Source: an uncultured Clostridia bacterium | GTDB lineage: Bacteria; Bacillota; Clostridia; Christensenellales; UBA1242 | Length of the DNA: 64,000 nucleotides | Assembly: GCA_947627545.1 (NCBI GenBank) | Contig: CANQWK010000005.1 | Span: 16,377-80,376 of the forward strand | Direction of reading: 5' to 3' | Part shown: positions 38,600-47,112 of the stretch, piece after piece | Layout: each line of letters starts with the position of its first letter | How positions within the stretch are numbered: position 1 is the stretch's first letter | Made by a program: the position numbers and the translations under genes | Notes under the pieces: generated by a model | Told to the model about the DNA's origin: nothing | What the model saw: the letters and a program-made list of their open reading frames with translations, nothing else | Database searches by the model: none

Positions 38600-39325
38600 A
38601 TGATAAAAATAGAAAATGTTAGCATTAAATATATAAAAGATTATTATTCGCTTTATAACCTAAATTTAGAAATTAACGGCAATACAATTTTGTTTGGAGA
38701 TGAAACAAGCGGAAACAATTTTTTATTAAGAATTTTAGCAAAAATAGATAAGCATTATGAGGGCAACATTTTTGTTGACAATGTAAATTTAAAACAATTA
38801 AAAGATAAAGATTTAAACATTGCATATTTGCCAAAACAAAATTATTTTTTTAAAAATAAAAGTATATTAAAAAATTTAACTTATCCATTAAAAATTAGAA
38901 AAATTGACGGTAAAAAAGCAAAAAATGATGTAATTTTGATGTTAAAACAATATAATTTAGAAAATTTTTTAAAAAATATAGAAAATTCTAATTTAATTTT
39001 TAACAATAATTACAATTTAAAAAAATTAAAAATTCGCAATTTTGAAAAAGATTTTTTAAATTGTAAAATGAAATATTTAAGTTTTTCTATGCAAAAAATT
39101 ATTTTACTTTTGCGAGCAATTATTTGGAAACCTAATTATATTTTATTAGAAAATTTTTTTGAAAATTTAGATAGTAATTATTATGAACTTGCAAATGAAA
39201 TTTTATTGAATTTAACAAAAACAATTATAATAGCAACCGAAAAACAAAATGGAAATTTAACATCTTATAAAAATTTTTATGAAATATCCTTTAATGCTGG
39301 CAGCATTGTTACACCTAACAACTAA
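38600..39325 (+). CDS. Degenerate ABC transporter ATP-binding protein (probable pseudo-ATPase)
   Basis: The 241-residue length and layout are those of an ABC cassette: MIKIENVSIKY opening, a YLPKQNYFFKNKSILKNLTYP Q-loop region (split: YLPKQNYFFK, SILKNLTYPLKI), a signature-like LSFSMQKIILLLRAI, and LLENFFENLD at the Walker B/D-loop. Key residues are gone. Walker A reads GDETSGNNFL instead of GxxGxGKST, so lysine and serine are lost. Walker B Asp-Glu is replaced by Glu-Asn, and the signature lacks SGG. The switch histidine position has TEKQ. The frame is complete, so it is probably a retained non-catalytic subunit or recent decay. No permease gene is adjacent. Confidence 0.78.
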   Translation: MIKIENVSIKYIKDYYSLYNLNLEINGNTILFGDETSGNNFLLRILAKIDKHYEGNIFVDNVNLKQLKDKDLNIAYLPKQNYFFKNKSILKNLTYPLKIRKIDGKKAKNDVILMLKQYNLENFLKNIENSNLIFNNNYNLKKLKIRNFEKDFLNCKMKYLSFSMQKIILLLRAIIWKPNYILLENFFENLDSNYYELANEILLNLTKTIIIATEKQNGNLTSYKNFYEISFNAGSIVTPNN

Positions 39326-39337
39326 TAAATTTAAATT

Positions 39338-39367
39338 AAAAAATAAGGCTTGTGCCCTATTTTTTTA
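39338..39367. terminator. Bidirectional terminator between ABC gene and clpC
   Basis: AAATAAGGC/GCCCTATTT stem with one mismatch, a 4-nt loop and T-runs on both strands, lying between convergent stops. Confidence 0.7.
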
Positions 39368-39392
39368 ATTATTCTTAAAAGATATTAGTTAA

Positions 39393-41858
39393 TTATTCGG
39401 CTTGTTTGGTTAAAAAGGTCAATTTATCATTTTTGCAATCTACCAACAATTGTTGACCTGCTTTTACTTCTCCTTTTAACATTTTATCTGCCAATTCATC
39501 TTCAATTTTTGTGGTTATTAATCGGCGAAGTGGTCTTGCTCCAAAATCTTCATTTGTTCCGTTTTTAACAAGATAATTTAATGTTGCAGTTGTAAATTTT
39601 AGTTCTACTCCGCTCTGTTTTAAGTTTTTGTTTAAATCGGCAAGCATTTTCTTTGCAATTTCTTTTAAAACTGGTTGTGAAAGTTTGTTAAATTGAACAA
39701 TGTTATCAATTCTGTTTATTAATTCTGGCTTAAAATATTTTTTAAGTTCGTTTAACATAACTGAAGATTTTTCTTCTTTGTTGCTATCTCCAAAACCTAA
39801 ATTTACATTTGTTTTGTTAAGTTTATCGCTGCCTATGTTAGAGGTTAAAATTACAATGGTGTTTTTAAAACTTACAACTTTACCGTGGCTATCGGTTAAT
39901 CTGCCATCGTCAAGAATTTGAAGAAGCATATTAAACACTTCTGGGTGAGCCTTTTCAATTTCATCAAATAAAACTACGCTATAAGGTTTACGCCTTACCT
40001 GTTCGGTTAATTGACCGCCATCGTCAAAGCCAACATATCCTGGAGGGCTACCTATCAATTTGCTAACGCTATGAGCTTCCATAAATTCGCTCATGTCTAG
40101 GCGGATAATTTTATTTTCATCGTCAAAAAGTGCCTCGGCAAGTGCCTTTGACAATTCGGTTTTACCTACGCCTGTTGGGCCAAGGAACAAGAAACTTCCA
40201 ATTGGACGGCGTGGGTCTCTTATGCCTATGCGGCTGCGTCTTATGGCTTTTGAAACCTTTTCAACTGCTTCGTCCTGCCCTTTAACACGTTCGGTTAACA
40301 CTTTTTCAAGATGCAATAATTTTTCAGCCTCACCCTCGGTTAATTTGGTTAACGGAATGTTTGTCCATTTACTTACAACTTCTGCAATGTCTTGTTCATT
40401 GATTTCCGCACTTTCTGTTTGCACTTTTGGTAAGGTTTTTTGCCTTTCAATTTCGTCCTTTATTTTTGTTATTTGGTCGCGCAATTTGCCAGCCTTATCG
40501 AAATCTTCTTGATTTACTGCATCTTCCTTTTCCGCCTCTAATTTTGTTAATTTTTCTTTTAAAGTTTTTATTTCCGCGCTTTCATAATTAGATTTAACTT
40601 TTGCTCGGCTTGATGCCTCATCAATAAGGTCTATTGCTTTATCTGGCAAACTTCTATCTTGAATATATCTATCGCTTAACTCGGCGGCTGCTTTAATTGC
40701 AGCATCAGTTATTTTCACTTTGTGAAAAGCTTCGTAACTATCTCTTAGCCCACGCAAAATTTCTATTGTTTGCTCAACAGTTGGAGGGTCAACCGTTATT
40801 GGTTGAAAGCGGCGTTCTAGCGCCTTATCTTTTTCAATATATTTTCGATATTCATCGGTGGTTGTTGCACCTATTGTTTGCATTTCGCCACGTGCAAGAT
40901 ATGGTTTTAGCATATCAGCAGGGTTGGTTTCTCCTTTTTCACTGCCAACTTGGGCAAGAGTGTGAATTTCGTCAATAAACACAATAATATTTTGATTGGC
41001 AATTATAGTTTCTATCGCATTTTTAAGTTTTTCTTCCATGCTGCCACGATATTTTGTGCCTGCCATAAGTCCGCCTATATCTAGGCTATATATGGTTTTA
41101 TTTTTAAGAAGAGCAGGGACATCGCCCGAAACAATCCTTCTTGCTAAACCTTCAACCACAGCGGTTTTACCCACACCAGCTTCTCCAATTAAAACCGGAT
41201 TATTTTTTGTTTTGCGGCATAAAATTTCAATCATGCGTTCAATTTCGTTTTCTCTGCCAATAATAGGGTCAATTTTTCCATTTTTTGCTCTAAGAGTTAA
41301 ATCCGAACCCATTTCTAAAAGTTCGTCTGGAAGTTCACTTCTATATTCCTCTTGATTTTGTTTTCCTGTTCGGTTGCTTGTGTTTCCAACTTGAACAAAG
41401 CCATTAGTGTTAAAGCCGTTTGTTTGATTTGTTGCCATGTTTGTTATTAAACCGATTGCTCGGTTACGCATTTCAACAATGTTCAATTTTAAAACATTAA
41501 CTAAAATATTAATAGCAAAACTATCATCTTGGCTTAAAAGTGCAACTAAGAGATGTTCGGTTGAAATATATGCACTATGAGTGCGTTTTGCAACTGACGA
41601 AGCAATAACAATTAATTCCTTAACTCGCGGAGTTATTTCTACCGTGTTAGTTGGCATGCCTTTGTTGCCAATTTGCATTAAAATATCTTCAATAATGTCG
41701 CTATCAATCCGATAAGTTTGCAATAATTTTTTAGATTTGCTATCTACTTTGGTTAACGCATATAAAATATGTTCTGTGCCAACCTCATTGCCCATTTTTG
41801 CAGCAAATTGACTAGCAACTTGAATAACTTTATTTGCTAAATCGGTTAAATTATACAT
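39393..41858 (-). CDS. clpC: ATP-dependent Clp protease ATPase subunit ClpC
   Basis: An 821-residue Hsp100 unfoldase. The N-domain has two repeats, each with a TEH(I/L)L motif (GTEHILYAL, STEHLLVALL). These glutamates correspond to the phospho-arginine-binding residues described in Bacillus ClpC. Walker A1 is GEAGVGKTAV (about 228) and Walker A2 GPTGVGKTEL (about 563). A UVR/middle region (KLEAEKEDAVNQEDFDKAGK, about 425-450) lies between. ClpC with ClpP degrades misfolded and tagged proteins. It is the last gene of the ctsR operon and overlaps mcsB by 8 bp. Confidence 0.96.
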   Translation of the reverse strand: MYNLTDLANKVIQVASQFAAKMGNEVGTEHILYALTKVDSKSKKLLQTYRIDSDIIEDILMQIGNKGMPTNTVEITPRVKELIVIASSVAKRTHSAYISTEHLLVALLSQDDSFAINILVNVLKLNIVEMRNRAIGLITNMATNQTNGFNTNGFVQVGNTSNRTGKQNQEEYRSELPDELLEMGSDLTLRAKNGKIDPIIGRENEIERMIEILCRKTKNNPVLIGEAGVGKTAVVEGLARRIVSGDVPALLKNKTIYSLDIGGLMAGTKYRGSMEEKLKNAIETIIANQNIIVFIDEIHTLAQVGSEKGETNPADMLKPYLARGEMQTIGATTTDEYRKYIEKDKALERRFQPITVDPPTVEQTIEILRGLRDSYEAFHKVKITDAAIKAAAELSDRYIQDRSLPDKAIDLIDEASSRAKVKSNYESAEIKTLKEKLTKLEAEKEDAVNQEDFDKAGKLRDQITKIKDEIERQKTLPKVQTESAEINEQDIAEVVSKWTNIPLTKLTEGEAEKLLHLEKVLTERVKGQDEAVEKVSKAIRRSRIGIRDPRRPIGSFLFLGPTGVGKTELSKALAEALFDDENKIIRLDMSEFMEAHSVSKLIGSPPGYVGFDDGGQLTEQVRRKPYSVVLFDEIEKAHPEVFNMLLQILDDGRLTDSHGKVVSFKNTIVILTSNIGSDKLNKTNVNLGFGDSNKEEKSSVMLNELKKYFKPELINRIDNIVQFNKLSQPVLKEIAKKMLADLNKNLKQSGVELKFTTATLNYLVKNGTNEDFGARPLRRLITTKIEDELADKMLKGEVKAGQQLLVDCKNDKLTFLTKQAE

Positions 41859-42777
41859 CTTTTTCTCCTTTTAAAAGTTTTTGCACTTCGCTTGATAAAT
41901 TTATTAATTCGCTTTTTGCTACAAATTCGCCTGTTTTTGTGGCTAATTGTTGCAATTTATTTAGTGTTGTTTGGCTAATTTTAACGAGGTTTAAATTTGA
42001 AGCAGTGCGAAGAATTGACAAGTGTTTTTTAAGTTCGTCATAATTTAGTAAATATGCCGATTTTAAAATTGCCAAACTTCTTAAAGAAGCGTCTAAAAGT
42101 TCATCATGATTAGATACATCTAACATTTTTGCACTTTCAATTTCTAGGTCTTGAAGTTTGTTTATCATTTTGTCAAATTCATCTATAATTTCATTTTCAC
42201 TAAAACCTAAATTGCAAATTGTAGATAACATGTAAATGTTTTTGTCCTTTGTTGCTGTTAAAGAATAACCTAATTTGCCTATGTTTTGCTTTACTTGTTC
42301 AATTTTGCCAAGCGAATTTATTGCATTTAAATCAATAAGGCTTTCTATTTTTATGCCTGCACCTATTTTTGATAAATCACTCATTAAATAGCCATATGTG
42401 TCGTTATAGCACAAATTAACTTTATTTGCCAAACTATTTGCAATTTCTTGCGCATTTAAAAAGCAAGTTTTGTTATAGCCTATGGTTGAACTAGTTATTG
42501 TTATATGTTCACCATTAAATAATGTTAAACTTGTGTTGGTTTTTTCATTAATCAAAAGGTTTGAACAATTTAAATTTTCAATTAAACCTGCAGTTTTTAA
42601 CGCTTCTACAACTTTAGCATCGGTAGAATTTAGGTTTATTAAACTTAATTTATCTTTAAGGGCAGAAGTAATTTTACCTATAATTTCATTTTGCTTTTCA
42701 ATTTCTAGTTTTGGAACAAATTTATAATCTTTAACATTTCTAAAAATTTTAACTTTTGTGCTTATAACATTATTCAT
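41851..42777 (-). CDS. mcsB: Degenerate McsB (protein-arginine kinase homologue, predicted inactive)
   Basis: A 308-residue protein in the mcsB position; usual length is about 350-365. It is alignable but with substituted motifs. SSRIRLARN becomes STKVKIFRN. NEEDHIRIQ becomes NGEHITIT. GYLTSCPTNVGTGLRAS becomes GYLMSDLSKIGAGIKIE, losing the conserved cysteine and arginine. The VRGIYGEGSEAVGNIFQIS region shrinks to SLTATKDKNIYMLS, losing the catalytic glutamate. The C-terminal arginine-rich pocket is also absent. The frame is intact and overlaps both neighbours, so it is probably kept as a non-catalytic McsA/ClpC adaptor. The family call rests on alignment plus operon position. Confidence 0.85.
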   Translation of the reverse strand: MNNVISTKVKIFRNVKDYKFVPKLEIEKQNEIIGKITSALKDKLSLINLNSTDAKVVEALKTAGLIENLNCSNLLINEKTNTSLTLFNGEHITITSSTIGYNKTCFLNAQEIANSLANKVNLCYNDTYGYLMSDLSKIGAGIKIESLIDLNAINSLGKIEQVKQNIGKLGYSLTATKDKNIYMLSTICNLGFSENEIIDEFDKMINKLQDLEIESAKMLDVSNHDELLDASLRSLAILKSAYLLNYDELKKHLSILRTASNLNLVKISQTTLNKLQQLATKTGEFVAKSELINLSSEVQKLLKGEKDV

Positions 42778-43267
42778 TTTCTGCCTCCAACTTTTGAATT
42801 TGCTTTTTTATTTTTGCAGCATCTTCATATCGTTCTTCTTTAACAGCTAAGTGCATCTCTTCTTTTAAATTTGCAATTTTTTCCGCCTTACTTTCTTTTT
42901 TCTTAACAACCGTTTTAGGTTTTGGTAAAACATCTTGTTTATGCGTTTCAAACGGAGCAATTCGTTTAACTATGTTTGCAATTTCTTCTCTAAATGCTTC
43001 GTAACAATTAGGACAACCTAGTTTTTGCGTGTTTTTAAATTCCCTTAAACTTGTTTTGCAAACCGGACAAGTAATATCGGCTACTTTTTCAAAACTTAAA
43101 AAGTCGGCAAAAGGGGCAAACATATCATCAAATATGCTTGCTGGGTTGGTGTTAAAAACCCCCTCTTTAATCGCACAATCTCGGCACAAATTTGTTGTTT
43201 GGCTAACTCCATTAACCACTAATGTTGAATGATAAACACTTGGTTTTCCGCAACGGTCACATTTCAT
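42770..43267 (-). CDS. mcsA: McsA, zinc-binding activator/adaptor of the Clp system
   Basis: A 165-residue protein with four CxxC pairs: CDRC, CRDC, CPVC and CPNC (within residues 3-80), typical of McsA zinc binding. The C-terminal UVR motif LKEEMHLAVKEERYEDAAKI (about 135-155) mediates contact with Clp ATPases. McsA normally activates McsB, but here McsB looks catalytically dead, so McsA may act mainly as a ClpC adaptor. AGGAGG precedes the ATG, and the gene overlaps mcsB by 8 bp. Confidence 0.93.
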   Translation of the reverse strand: MKCDRCGKPSVYHSTLVVNGVSQTTNLCRDCAIKEGVFNTNPASIFDDMFAPFADFLSFEKVADITCPVCKTSLREFKNTQKLGCPNCYEAFREEIANIVKRIAPFETHKQDVLPKPKTVVKKKESKAEKIANLKEEMHLAVKEERYEDAAKIKKQIQKLEAENE

Positions 43268-43430
43268 AATTAAATCCTCCTTTAAAAATTGTGAACATTT
43301 TGTTTTATTTTTAATTTTATTCTTTAATAATTTCTTATTTTTTCAAAAAATTTTTTAAAATCTTCAATTTTTATTGATATTTTTAAGTTTTTTGCAATTT
43401 TTAGGTTAAATTTTTTTAATTTTTAAAATT

Positions 43431-43901
43431 TTAATGTTTATCATCTCCTTTTTGCATTAATTTTATTATAACTTGTTTTAAAATGTTTGCTCTTAAATTA
43501 TTATCAATATTTATTGGATTATTTAGCGCCTTTGGGCTAATTGTGGTTTTTATTAGTTCACATTCGTGTGATGTTAGCAATTTTCTATCTTTTATATGAT
43601 TTAATAATTGGCAACTTTCGGTTAAACTAATTGGTTTGTTGCAAAGTTCTAAGGCAGATTTTAAAAAATTATCATCATTATCTGTTAACCTGGAAACTTT
43701 AATGTAACCAGCACCGCCACGCTGACTTTCCACCACAAAACCACGGTTAAGCGTAAACCTTGTGTTAAGCACGTAATTTATTTGACTAGGCACACAGGCA
43801 AAAAATTTGGCAAGGTCATTTCGAGATAGTTCAATAAAACTATCATCGTCTAGGCTTGACATTATAAATTGCTCAATAACATCACTTATGCTTTTGTTCA
43901 C
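43431..43901 (-). CDS. ctsR: Transcriptional repressor CtsR
   Basis: A 156-residue protein starting at GTG after GGAGGG. The winged helix-turn-helix is LSRNDLAKFFACVPSQINYV and the DNA-contacting wing is ESQRGGAGYIKV, closely matching the family VESKRGGGGYIRI, including the arginine targeted by McsB elsewhere. CtsR represses clp genes and is inactivated by heat. A good CtsR box overlaps the start region of this operon, so autoregulation is expected. A 163-bp AT-rich gap with no gene separates it from mcsA. Confidence 0.95.
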   Translation of the reverse strand: MNKSISDVIEQFIMSSLDDDSFIELSRNDLAKFFACVPSQINYVLNTRFTLNRGFVVESQRGGAGYIKVSRLTDNDDNFLKSALELCNKPISLTESCQLLNHIKDRKLLTSHECELIKTTISPKALNNPINIDNNLRANILKQVIIKLMQKGDDKH

Positions 43902-44087
43902 TATACCCTCCTTTTAAAAAAATTCAAACGCAAATATTTAATCTAAATTTAAGTTTACAGGGGTTCCCATGAGAACTTGTTTCGAAATGGGGTTAAGGAG
44001 CAACCGCCTAAAGACTTACAATTTTTTGTAGCCACAAAAAATTTAGTTTTAAAGGTGTGTTGCGACGTTTGACTTTCTTTGACCTTT
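43902..44087 (-). promoter_or_regulatory. Long structured 5' leader of the ctsR operon
   Basis: The predicted transcript start is near 44087, giving a leader of about 185 nt before the ctsR GTG. It contains a perfect 10-bp stem AATTTTTTGT/ACAAAAAATT (44020-44043) with a 4-nt loop. A stretch at about 43958-44010 is clearly more GC-rich than the surrounding genome and has small inverted repeats (GTTC/GAAC at 43963-43974). No peptide frame with a ribosome binding site is obvious. It may be a regulatory RNA element, but I recognise no known riboswitch. Confidence 0.45.
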
Positions 44088-44091
44088 GACT
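44068..44091 (-). promoter_or_regulatory. CtsR operator
   Basis: On the minus strand GGTCAAA-GAA-AGTCAAA matches the CtsR heptad direct repeat (R-GTCAAA-NAN-R-GTCAAA) perfectly. A third heptad AGTCAAA directly precedes it. It lies at the predicted transcription start, immediately downstream of the -10 box, so binding would block initiation. Confidence 0.9.
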
Positions 44092-44093
44092 AT

Positions 44094-44122
44094 ATTGTAA
44101 CACCCCGTTTTTTATTTGTCAA
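44094..44122 (-). promoter_or_regulatory. Sigma-A promoter of ctsR-mcsA-mcsB-clpC
   Basis: TTGACA (44117-44122), a 17-bp spacer and TACAAT (44094-44099) on the minus strand, with the CtsR box directly after. Confidence 0.88.
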
Positions 44123-44139
44123 CTGTTTTTTGCCAATTT

Positions 44140-44180
44140 TTTAAAAAAATTTAGCAATCTTTTTATTAGACTGCTAAATT
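44140..44180 (-). terminator. Likely uvrC terminator
   Basis: A 9-bp stem AATTTAGCA/TGCTAAATT with a 15-nt loop is followed on the minus strand by a T-run. It lies about 90 bp past the uvrC stop; 44181-44270 shows nothing else. Confidence 0.6.
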
Positions 44181-44270
44181 ATAATTCTTTTTATTAGAAA
44201 TATTGTTTTAAAATATTGTTTTAGTTTAAGTTTGCAAGTAATATTGGACTAAAATTTAACTATATTATAA

Positions 44271-46082
44271 TTATTTATTAAATCTTTTATAAATGTTCAA
44301 GGCGGTTTGTTTGCTTATGCCTTTGGTTTGTTCTAGTTCTTGCAAAGTTGCGTTTTTTATGTTCTCTATTGTGCGGAATTTTCCTAACAACGCTCGGCGA
44401 GTTGCTGGGCCAACTCCGTCAATGCTTTCTAGCCCGCCACGGTACATTCCTTTTTGACGCAAACTACGGTTAAATGTTATTGCAAAGCGGTGGGCTTCAT
44501 CTCGGGCAAGTTGAACAAGCCTTAATGAATAACTCCCCTTCGACAACATATAAGGCAGTGGCTCGTTTGGTTTAAAAACCTCTTCTTCCCGCTTTGCTAA
44601 ACTTATTAAATCATTTGGAAAATTATATTTTTCCATAACTTCAACCGCTATGCCAAGTTGACCTTTTCCGCCATCTATAACAATTAAATCTGGCATTTGG
44701 CTAAAACTTATATCGTCACTTGAAAGTTTTTCCATGCGGCGTGTTAAAACTTCTCGCATTGAGGCAAAATCGTCAATAAATTCCACCGTTTCAATTTTAA
44801 ATTTGCGGTACATAGATGGGGCTTTTTCGCCATTAATTAGCACAACCATACTTGCAACTGTGTAAGTGCCGTATGTGTGTGAAATATCGTAACATTCTAT
44901 GCGTTTTGGCTCGTGTTTTAGCTTTAAATCCTTTTTAAGTTGTTTTATTGCGCCAATGCTTGCGTTTTGTTGTTTTATGGTTTTATCTAAATTTTTTTCT
45001 AGGTGCATTAAGGCATTTTTTTCGGCAATTTCTAAAAGTTTAAATTTAGTGCTGTCTATTTTAGGTTTGGTTACAACAATTTTCTTTTTAGCCTGATTTT
45101 GCAAAAATAGTTCAATTTCGTTGGTTTCAATTTCTGGCATTATAATTTCATCAACAATAAGCGGATGCGAAGAATAATATTGCATAATAAATTGAGTGTA
45201 AGCTTCGTTTATATCTAAATAATTTAAAATGTCAAAAGTTTCCACGCCCTGAAGTTTGCCGCCCCTGATGTTTAACACGCACATTGCTGAAAATTCGCCG
45301 CTGGTTTTTAGGTTAAACACATCATAATCTACAAGGCTGCCTAAACTTGTTATTATTTTTGCTTTCATTTTGTTTAACATATTTAGCCTATCTCTAATTT
45401 TTATTGCTGTTTCATAATTTTGAGTAGATGAAGCAAGTTGCATTTTTTCTAGCAATATTTTTTCAACTTCGTCTGTTTCGCCTTTTAAAAAGCGAATTGC
45501 TTTGTTTACAATTTGAAAATAATCCTCTTTTGAAATATATTTAGCACAAGGTGCAGAACACAAGTGCATTTCGTAAAAAATGCAAGGTTTTAGCGGTTTT
45601 TTGTTTATAGCAAGCGGAAGTTTACATTTTCGCAAAGCAAATGCATAATCCAAAATGCTTAGCACATCTTTGGCGGTTACTCCTGCCATATATGGCCCAA
45701 AATATTTGTCCGTTTTGTTAAGGCGGCGAGAAATTTCAAAATGCGGATAATCTTCTTTAAGGTTTATTTTTAAATACGCGTAAGTTTTGCTATCTTTTAG
45801 CAAAATGTTGTAATATGGCTTATATTTTTTTATAAGGTTGTTTTCTAATGCAAGTGCTTCCATTTCATCATTAACAACAAAAAAATCAAAATCGCAAACA
45901 TTTTCCACCATGTTGCGAACTTTTATATGCTCTTGCTTACGCAAAAAATATTGGCTAACTCGCTTTTTTAAATTTTTTGCTTTGCCAACATATATCACAT
46001 TTTCATCTTTGTCTTTCATAATGTAAACGCCTGGGTCGTTAGTCAAGCGTTTAACCTTATCTAAAACAATAGTTTTATCCAT
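44271..46082 (-). CDS. uvrC: Excinuclease ABC subunit C
   Basis: A 603-residue protein. The GIY-YIG nuclease domain is at the N-terminus (GVYIMKDKDENVIYVGKAK, about 14-33). A cysteine cluster CKLPL...CIFYEMHLCSAPC follows, then a UVR motif (about 195-230), the UvrC endonuclease domain (YDISHTYGTYTVASMVV, DLIVIDGGKGQLG) and C-terminal helix-hairpin-helix motifs (IDGVGPATRRALLGKF). It makes both incisions in nucleotide excision repair. No ribosome binding site is present. A TATACT box ends exactly 6 nt before the ATG, although its -35 is weak. Confidence 0.96.
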   Translation of the reverse strand: MDKTIVLDKVKRLTNDPGVYIMKDKDENVIYVGKAKNLKKRVSQYFLRKQEHIKVRNMVENVCDFDFFVVNDEMEALALENNLIKKYKPYYNILLKDSKTYAYLKINLKEDYPHFEISRRLNKTDKYFGPYMAGVTAKDVLSILDYAFALRKCKLPLAINKKPLKPCIFYEMHLCSAPCAKYISKEDYFQIVNKAIRFLKGETDEVEKILLEKMQLASSTQNYETAIKIRDRLNMLNKMKAKIITSLGSLVDYDVFNLKTSGEFSAMCVLNIRGGKLQGVETFDILNYLDINEAYTQFIMQYYSSHPLIVDEIIMPEIETNEIELFLQNQAKKKIVVTKPKIDSTKFKLLEIAEKNALMHLEKNLDKTIKQQNASIGAIKQLKKDLKLKHEPKRIECYDISHTYGTYTVASMVVLINGEKAPSMYRKFKIETVEFIDDFASMREVLTRRMEKLSSDDISFSQMPDLIVIDGGKGQLGIAVEVMEKYNFPNDLISLAKREEEVFKPNEPLPYMLSKGSYSLRLVQLARDEAHRFAITFNRSLRQKGMYRGGLESIDGVGPATRRALLGKFRTIENIKNATLQELEQTKGISKQTALNIYKRFNK

Positions 46083-46088
46083 AAAAAT

Positions 46089-46094
46089 AGTATA
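46089..46094 (-). promoter_or_regulatory. -10 box of uvrC, 6 nt from ATG
   Basis: TATACT followed by ATTTTT and the ATG at 46082. The -35 position at the 17-bp spacing (TACAAA) matches consensus only 3 of 6, so this is a weaker member of the leaderless set. Confidence 0.5.
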
Positions 46095-46185
46095 ACATAT
46101 TTTTAATATATTTTGTATTTATTTAAACAAATTAATTTAAAATTTTACATTATACTAAATTGTAAAATAAAATCATACAATAGGT

Positions 46186-47112
46186 ATGAAATTTTTTAAA
46201 ATTAGTTGGTTAAAAAAACATTGGTTTAAATTGGTTAGTTTATTCGCCTGTATTTTTTTATGTATTTATGTGCCAATGGTAGCAATAAAAAAAGCAAAAG
46301 ACAATGAAATTTATAAAGAGCCTGTGGTTGACACTAAAATTTACACAGTTTGGCACATAGAAACTTTTGAAGGCGGAGGCAAATCTCGTTTGTCGTTTTT
46401 AAACAAAATTGCAAGACAAATTGAAAAAGAAAATGCTGGTGTTTTAATTATGGTTAAGTCCATTGAGCCTGAAAATCTTGAAAGTGAATTAATTGAAAAT
46501 GAGCCAGATATTGTTTCTTTTGGTTTTGGAGTTGGCAAAGTTTTGTTGCCAAAATTGCAAGAAATAAATTCCACCTTTGATGTGCGAGATGGACTTGTAG
46601 AAAGCGGAAGTTTTAACAATAAAATTTTTGCGTTGCCATATATTGTAAGTGGCTACGCAATGTTTAGCCAAGGTGGAGAAAATTTAAATTTTTATTGTGG
46701 TGAAAATGGTTATATAAATCCTAGCAATATTTATTCAAATTTAGGATTAAAAACTGACGAAAAACAAAGCCAGTATGAAGCATATAAAAAATTTATTTAC
46801 AACAATAAAAGCACGCTTTTAGGTAGTGCAAGAGATGTTTTTAGAATTAACAATTTAAACAATATTGGTCGAATAAGTGCAAGCATATCGCCTGTTGATA
46901 GTTACACCGATTTAATTCAATATTTAGGGTTAACAAAAATTGACCAAATTACTGAAAAATTTTTAAGTTTAACACTTGATGATGAGCATCAAAGAAGTTT
47001 AATTGATTACTCACTTTTTAGCAGCAAATTTTACAAAATTTATTCAAGCGGAATATATAATGATATGGAGAATGCACTAATTAGTGCCGTAACGCCAAAT
47101 GTGTTTGAATGA
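46186..47112 (+). CDS. Membrane-anchored extracellular solute-binding-like protein
   Basis: A 308-residue protein with one N-terminal transmembrane segment (about 13-33) and an outer domain. The text LIMVKSIEPENLESELIENEPDIVSFGFGVGKVLLPKL and FALPYIVSGYAMF (quoted in parts: NEPDIVSFGFG, ALPYIVSGYAMF) resembles family-1 solute-binding proteins, which contain a phrase like PDIi.fg and lPy. It is shorter than usual (about 400+), has no lipobox cysteine, and no transporter genes are adjacent. Function uncertain. It overlaps murB by 14 bp. Confidence 0.6.
   Translation: MKFFKISWLKKHWFKLVSLFACIFLCIYVPMVAIKKAKDNEIYKEPVVDTKIYTVWHIETFEGGGKSRLSFLNKIARQIEKENAGVLIMVKSIEPENLESELIENEPDIVSFGFGVGKVLLPKLQEINSTFDVRDGLVESGSFNNKIFALPYIVSGYAMFSQGGENLNFYCGENGYINPSNIYSNLGLKTDEKQSQYEAYKKFIYNNKSTLLGSARDVFRINNLNNIGRISASISPVDSYTDLIQYLGLTKIDQITEKFLSLTLDDEHQRSLIDYSLFSSKFYKIYSSGIYNDMENALISAVTPNVFE

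Noticed and set aside
41851-42777. McsB degeneracy as an artefact of a frameshift or pseudogene
   Set aside because: The frame is full, overlaps both neighbours in normal operon fashion and aligns along its whole length; losses are point substitutions and one short deletion.
43921-44060. ctsR leader as a tRNA or known riboswitch
   Set aside because: No cloverleaf or T-loop pattern, and no recognisable aptamer core.
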